The position numbers were made by a program, and so were the translations under genes. Below the pieces are notes generated by a model, which was given only the letters and a program-made list of their open reading frames with translations, was not told the origin of the DNA and ran no database searches. From contig QEAR01000049.1 of assembly GCA_006535965.1 (NCBI GenBank), forward strand, positions 84,284 through 148,283: a stretch of DNA of 64,000 nucleotides. Reading direction: 5' to 3'. This DNA is from Spizellomyces sp. 'palustris'. Taxonomy: Eukaryota > Chytridiomycota > Chytridiomycetes > Spizellomycetales > Spizellomycetaceae. This document shows, in pieces, positions 59,786 to 64,000 of the stretch; positions within the stretch are counted from its first letter, which is position 1; each line of letters starts with the position of its first letter.

Positions 59786-61154
59786 CTACAATTTTGCCTG
59801 AGGACGGAAATCCTTCATGACGGCATCGAGTTCTACAAAAGAGATTTGCATGAGTACATTGTCAAATACGCGATGCAACATTAGGACTCACTGGTAGCAA
59901 GCATCATGTTGCCCTTGATCTTGAGCTTGCCCTGCATGAACGCCTTTTGCCCTGCAAAAACATGAAATGTGAGCAATGGCGCCAACAGCAGAGTAACACG
60001 GGAAATGAGAAGACTACATACCATTCAACTTTCCTTGCGACAAGTCAACAAAGTCCTAGAAAAGTGCATTTTTAGCCATTGCTCGATAACATGCACATGC
60101 GACCCAAAGGTCAACGGACCTTGTCAGCAATGGAAATGGTAATGTCTGGCTTGGCGCCGGTGGTGCCGGTAGCCACACCCAGGTTGTCCTTCAAGTTGAG
60201 AGTCCAGGTCTGGACCTTACCCTCAGAGTTCTATATATGATGCACCTTTTTAGCAGCTTGTCATGACGCGTCAACAAGAAAGGGGCAACTACCTTGACAT
60301 CAAACTGGAAGACAGCCTTGGCCTTTTTGGCAACAGCCTCCCGTTGTTGTTGAGGAGCACCCTCAACACCGGCCTATTGAAAATGTTAGCACTTGCGACT
60401 AGGCCAATTTCACTGGACCAAAAGTACCTTGATTTGGGAGAAGATGGCCGACGACTGGAAGCCGGGAACCTCGACACCAGCGGCGGGAGCGGCGGCGGCA
60501 GCAGGGGCAGCAGCAGCAGCGGCGGGCTTTGGTGCGTTTTTGGCAGCCTTCAAGACAGTGTCTTCACGGTGTCATTACAGAGTACGACTTTACAAAGCGC
60601 GAATCAGTTACATGAATACCTAGTCGGGTGGCAAGCATCATCTAAGAAAGAGAGCTCTGAGGTTATTATTCAAATAATAAAACCAATCAAAGCAAGAGCA
60701 ATACATACGTTTCCCTTGACCTTCAACTTGCCAGACATGAACGCCTTTTGGCCTATCCAACGCCAGAAAATGAACACACGAACCAGATCCGACAAAAACA
60801 TGAATACATACCGTTCAATTTCCCACTGGCAAGATCTTGGAAGGTGTCATCGCTAACATTGATAACAATATCGGGTTTGCCTTCCGACTTTCCAGCCGTG
60901 ACCTTGCCTTGGTTCTTGAGCTCCAAAGTCCAGCTTTGTTCCTTGCCCTCGGCGTTCTTGACCACGAGTTCAAAGACACCGTTGACCTGCGTAGATGGAA
61001 GTGAGTCTCTTGTCGGCACACAAAGGATAACTCTAGTGACAAAACCCACCTGCTTGAGTGTCTTTTTCTTTTCTGCCTCAGGGAGTCCCTCGATGCCTGC
61101 CTTGATTTGCTCAAAGACAGGGCCAGATTTGAAGCCAGGAACGTTGACAGACAT
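59786..61154 (-). CDS. tandem SCP2 sterol/lipid-transfer protein with C-terminal peroxisomal signal
   Basis: Two SCP2 domains in one protein of about 265 aa. ATG 61154 starts domain 1 (MSVNVPGFKSGPVFEQIKAG, FELVVKNAEGKEQSWTLELK, PDIVINVSDDTFQDLASGKL, NGQKAFMSGKLKVKGN). An Ala/Pro-rich linker follows (near 60495). Domain 2 (GFQSSAIFSQIKAGVEGAPQ, DVKNSEGKVQTWTLNLKDN, ITISIADKDFVDLSQGKLNG, QKAFMQGKLKIKGNM) ends DFRPQAKL at 59786-59788. The terminal A-K-L fits a type-1 peroxisomal targeting signal. Introns fall at similar places in both halves, pointing to duplication of a whole gene. SCP2 domains bind sterols and fatty acyl groups; substrate here is unknown. Confidence 0.93.
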
Positions 61155-61375
61155 GGTATAAAAGGTCAAGAACGACAATGGACAGAGATGGGGGAATGTA
61201 ATAAAGATGGGTAGGCCGCAACCCTTTTATTTACAACGAGATCCCCCATCAAAAAGCCCAATCCGCATGTGACCCGATCAACATGTGAGAGATCAAAATT
61301 TGGCAGTGCGACATCTGCGCACTTTTTGGACTTTTGCCAATTGCCAAGACTTCTAAAAGCAAGAAAACAAAAAGA
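61155..61375. promoter_or_regulatory. shared divergent promoter of the SCP2 and LCL3-like genes
   Basis: A 221-bp interval between divergent start codons at 61154 (minus) and 61376 (plus). Both promoters must lie here or overlap the neighbouring genes. No unambiguous TATA box or operator was identified. Confidence 0.4.
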
Positions 61376-62377
61376 ATGACGCAGGCAAGGAATGCTCAAA
61401 ACGACGAGCAACAGCAGAGCGACTGGCTCTCCACCTTATTTGCAAACAGCGAGAAAACACGTCCGGCCGACCCTACCAGCGACGCGCGAGCATTTCACAC
61501 CTCGCATCAAGTCCTCCTCGGGGGCGCGTTGGCGGCCGTCGCCGTCGCTATTCTCGTCCATCCCCGTTCCTGGCGCCGGTACAAAACAGCAGAGTACATG
61601 ACCCCGCCTGTTATTCAGTCCAGGCGCAAACTTTACGGTATATGTACCGACGTGAAAGATAATGACAACTTTCGGTTCTACCATACGCCGCTGGTGTATA
61701 GGGCCCTGGGGAAGAAAGTGCCAACGACACGAAAAGGTGCTTGTAGAGTTGTGATGCAGCTATATAGGCAGCAGTGCACTCATATAATGTCCATGTTGTC
61801 CTTTGCTGATGTTGATCAGAGCTCCAAAACGAGACGATCCATGTGCGGTTGGCGGGGATTGACGCTCCAGAAGGTGCTCACTTTGGCATGACGGCACAAC
61901 CATTTCATGTCGAGTCCAAAGAGTGGTTATCAGCACGGCTCAAAGGTCAGCGAGTGGTCATCAAGCCTTTGAGAAGAGATCACTATGGCCGAATGGTACG
62001 CGATCTCTATATATATGATTATGAAATCTTGCAATTCAAAATAGTTTTGGAAAAGGTGTGCATGGCGTGGACCTACCGTCCATTCTGGCCCTTTGTGCGC
62101 AACGTTTCCTTGGACATGCTCCAAGCTGGTTATGCGACGCTCTACGAGCAAGCTGGGGCAGAATACGATGGCATGCTGCTCAAATTTCAAAAAGCTGAAA
62201 TGAAGGCACGGTATGTTTTCCATTAGCCCAACGCTGTGGTCGCTATTGCGTAAGGCTCATGGTTGCATTATTGGCATTTCATATTTGGCCTAAAAAAGAG
62301 CGTCAAAAAAGGGAATGTGGGCATCGAGCGAGCCCTTTGAGTCGCCTGCTCAACATAAAAAGACTCGATCACGCTAA
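61376..62377 (+). CDS. LCL3: LCL3-like membrane-anchored staphylococcal-nuclease-fold protein
   Basis: Probable calcium-dependent endonuclease anchored in a membrane, mitochondrial in yeast. ATG 61376 gives a polar N-terminus, then one membrane span (VLLGGALAAVAVAILVHPRS). The SNase domain begins YGICTDVKDNDNFRFYHTPL. After an intron ending at about 61820 it continues ETIHVRLAGIDAPEGAHFGM, KEWLSARLKGQRVVIKPLRR and DHYGRMV. Another intron leads to MLQAGYATLYEQAGAEYDGM and KAEMKAR. The last exon encodes a short basic tail (KKTRSR) ending at TAA 62375-62377. The R-L-A-G-I-D-A-P-E and R-D-H-Y-G-R motifs match the family, and length (about 250 aa) is typical. An in-frame ATG at 61334 would add a Lys-rich leader. 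Confidence 0.86.
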
Positions 62378-63361
62378 GGTTGGGCGATGAGCAGCCCTAC
62401 CGGCAGCGTTCATTGTCCTTCTTGTTCAGCTTGTTGCCAACGTTACTTCACGTCATTGCCCTGCATGACGAGCGTGGGAAAGATTTCTGAGAAACGCGCG
62501 TGTTTCCAAGAGGGGGGCAGAGGAACATTCCGCGCCTGGCCCCCCCGTTGAGAGATTGGAGATACGCTTCTTGAAGCCATCTGAACAAGTAGGACATCTC
62601 TGTTCAAGAAATGGAAAACGACCTTGTCCAATGCACAAGACCAACAGATCCCAAACTGCAGCTCTACAGCTCTACGGGGACGATAAAACACGTTGCGTCT
62701 GCCTGTCTACCTACCGGCGTGCTTGTATCTTTGCTAATCAATATTTCGGATTACAAAAAGGACCCTCATCATGCGAACGAATAGCGTTTTGAGAATAAAG
62801 CCCATCTGGGGCTCGTCGTATCCCGGCTGTTTTTCCCCTCGGATTTCCGACATGGTCCCTTCTTGACATTTTCATTCATTGAAAACCATGGTGGGAAAAA
62901 TCATTGTTCGCGCACGTTCCAGATGGAGGACGTCATTCCGTCCCTTTTGTTTGGCCCGGCCTTTGTCTCCATTGCTTTGGTGAGCGTCGTGCTCACGGAA
63001 AGCAGACAAGAAGAAGAAACAAAGTTGGGCTTTCAAGCGATAGGAATCGATGCTAGATCTGTGGACGTCCGACGATTTCTCCTACGCATGTACGAATCTC
63101 GCAATCTACCTGTGCTGCTATGGAACCTACTCTTCCTCGTCCTTTTTTTGCTGATGCTAATGCTGATGCTAATGCTGCTAATGCTGCTGCTGCTACTGCT
63201 AATGCTGATGTTGACCAAAAACTAAAAGATGGAACGTCTCCCCGCAACCTTTCGTGGATGACTAAAACAAACCCTACCTGCCAAGGTAAAAGATATTCAA
63301 GCCCTTTTCCGACTCGAACAATGGTTTGCAGATGACAAAAGTACCTGATTTTGTATTCATC
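62378..63361. other. intergenic region with one possible small membrane protein
   Basis: The frame from ATG 62923 (MEDVIPSLLFGPAFVSIALV ... LTESRQEEETKLGFQ) ends in a run of Leu/Met encoded by a trinucleotide repeat, with stop at 63225. It has two hydrophobic stretches but no recognised family, and the second is a simple-repeat product. I give it little weight. Confidence 0.25.
63150..63215. repeat. degenerate GCT/AAT trinucleotide repeat
   Basis: About 65 bp of alternating GCT, AAT and GAT triplets on the plus strand. All six frames read as homopolymer-like peptides (Leu/Met, Ala/Asn, Ser/Ile), so local open frames are artefacts of composition. Confidence 0.9.
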
Positions 63362-63366
63362 ATCGT

Positions 63367-63384
63367 AAAAAAAAAAAAAAAAAA
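63367..63384. repeat. 18-base A homopolymer
   Basis: Uninterrupted run of 18 A on the plus strand, about 380 bp upstream of the next start codon. Such tracts exclude nucleosomes and often lie in fungal promoters. Confidence 0.9.
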
Positions 63385-63499
63385 CATTAAGAAGAGAACC
63401 CGTGGGAATCCAAAAAGAAGGACGCGTTCGCTAAATAATAATGACCATTTATGGAATATGCATGTGAATTGAAGATGGTCCCCCCCGCCTGCATCGCAC

Positions 63500-63761
63500 T
63501 TTATAAAAGGAGAGGCTTTCCTCGTTCCCCCCCCCCCCCCCCCCTTCCATCTTTACAGTGCAGTGTACTTTTGACTTTCTCCCATCTCCATTCCTTTTGA
63601 CGCACATTCCTCCTTCTTTCTTTGCACTCCAGCTCTTTCTCTTCTTCCTTCCTTCTCTCTTACGATTGTTTCTCGCTCTCGTCCCACACTCGCACCTCAT
63701 TCCCACTTTTTCCCACCTTACTCAACCTTTCAACACCACGTTATCCAACACCTTTTCAACA
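63500..63761 (+). promoter_or_regulatory. TATA box, 18-base C run and pyrimidine-rich leader of the right-hand gene
   Basis: TTATAAAAGG at 63501-63510 is a strong TATA box. It is followed by 18 consecutive C (63527-63544) and a long CT-rich stretch (about 63560-63755) up to the ATG at 63762. TATA plus CT-rich leader is typical of highly expressed fungal genes. The transcription start probably lies within the CT tract. Confidence 0.6.
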
Positions 63762-64000
63762 ATGGCCTCCCACAAGCAACAGCGCAAGCAAAAGAAGCAG
63801 CAACAGGCTGTCAATACTCGCAATTCTCAAAAGGCCGCCGCCGAACGCAAAGGTGTCTCCCCTACCGAACCCAAACCTCTCAGCCGCAACGGACGCAAAA
63901 AGGCTGCTGCTCGCGCAAGAGCGAATAGTCTCCAGCAACAAGAAGCGACAAAGATTCCCGCAATTCAAGAACCTATGAAGCAGCCGGCCATTGATCCAAT
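63762..64000 (+). CDS. start of a Lys/Gln/Ala-rich protein, 3' partial
   Basis: The ATG at 63762 follows the TATA box and CT-rich leader. The frame is open to the right edge (MASHKQQRKQKKQQQAVNTR, PLSRNGRKKAAARARANSLQ). The visible 79 residues are highly basic and low-complexity, so no domain can be named. A nucleic-acid-binding or ribosome-associated N-terminus would fit the composition, but this is inference only. Confidence 0.6.
   Translation, partial: MASHKQQRKQKKQQQAVNTRNSQKAAAERKGVSPTEPKPLSRNGRKKAAARARANSLQQQEATKIPAIQEPMKQPAIDP

Noticed and set aside
62863-63225. Leu/Met-rich membrane-protein frame
   Set aside because: Its C-terminal hydrophobic run is the translation of a trinucleotide repeat. 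It is kept only as a low-weight possibility.

Overview
This window is from a fungal nuclear genome. Genes on both strands are split by short GT-AG introns, mostly about 58-70 bp, and intergenic distances are small. The gene set is fungal or general eukaryotic: TVP23, an LCL3-type nuclease, exportin-T, XRN1, a RasGEF and a Rad52. One gene, at 39345-42018, is a clear nephrocystin-1 (NPHP1) homologue. That family belongs to the ciliary transition zone, so the best inference is a zoosporic (flagellated) early-diverging fungus such as a chytrid. No prokaryotic operons, CRISPR arrays, phage genes or confident tRNA/rRNA genes were seen.

Layout. 1-4.8 kb: a multi-BRCT TopBP1/Rad4/Dpb11 homologue (cut at the left edge) converges on ZNHIT1/Vps71. 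4.9-6.5 kb: poorly resolved, with one Cys-rich gene model. 6.5-10.6 kb: an SLC26 anion transporter and a two-finger C2H2 protein. 11.5-13.6 kb: WRNIP1/Mgs1 ATPase. 13.8-19.8 kb: XRN1. 20.2-22.4 kb: isovaleryl-CoA dehydrogenase. 22.8-26.6 kb: exportin-T. 26.9-29.8 kb: a small unrecognised gene divergent from RAD52. 30.1-35 kb: TMEM128-like protein, an unrecognised SANT-like/U-box-like protein, and TVP23. 35.8-39.2 kb: a RasGEF with two N-terminal ubiquitin-fold Ras-binding-like regions. 39.3-43.7 kb: NPHP1 and a Rieske oxygenase of the pheophorbide-a-oxygenase type. 43.8-48.4 kb: a low-complexity Ser/Pro-rich protein and an R3H/G-patch protein. 48.5-55.8 kb: a helical Lines-like protein and a full-length ABCB exporter. 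56-58.6 kb: gene-poor, with a long perfect-type hairpin lying inside a broken gene. 58.6-62.4 kb: F-box protein, tandem-SCP2 protein ending in a peroxisomal signal, and LCL3-like nuclease. 62.4-64 kb: simple repeats and the start of a Lys/Gln/Ala-rich gene behind a TATA box and a long pyrimidine-rich leader.

Functionally, four genome-maintenance genes (TopBP1, ZNHIT1, WRNIP1, RAD52) lie within 30 kb, and RNA-handling genes (XRN1, exportin-T, R3H/G-patch) are interspersed. Nothing suggests co-transcription. The most notable items are NPHP1 in a fungal context, the hairpin-disrupted gene near 57.4 kb, and several conserved-looking proteins without a recognised family.
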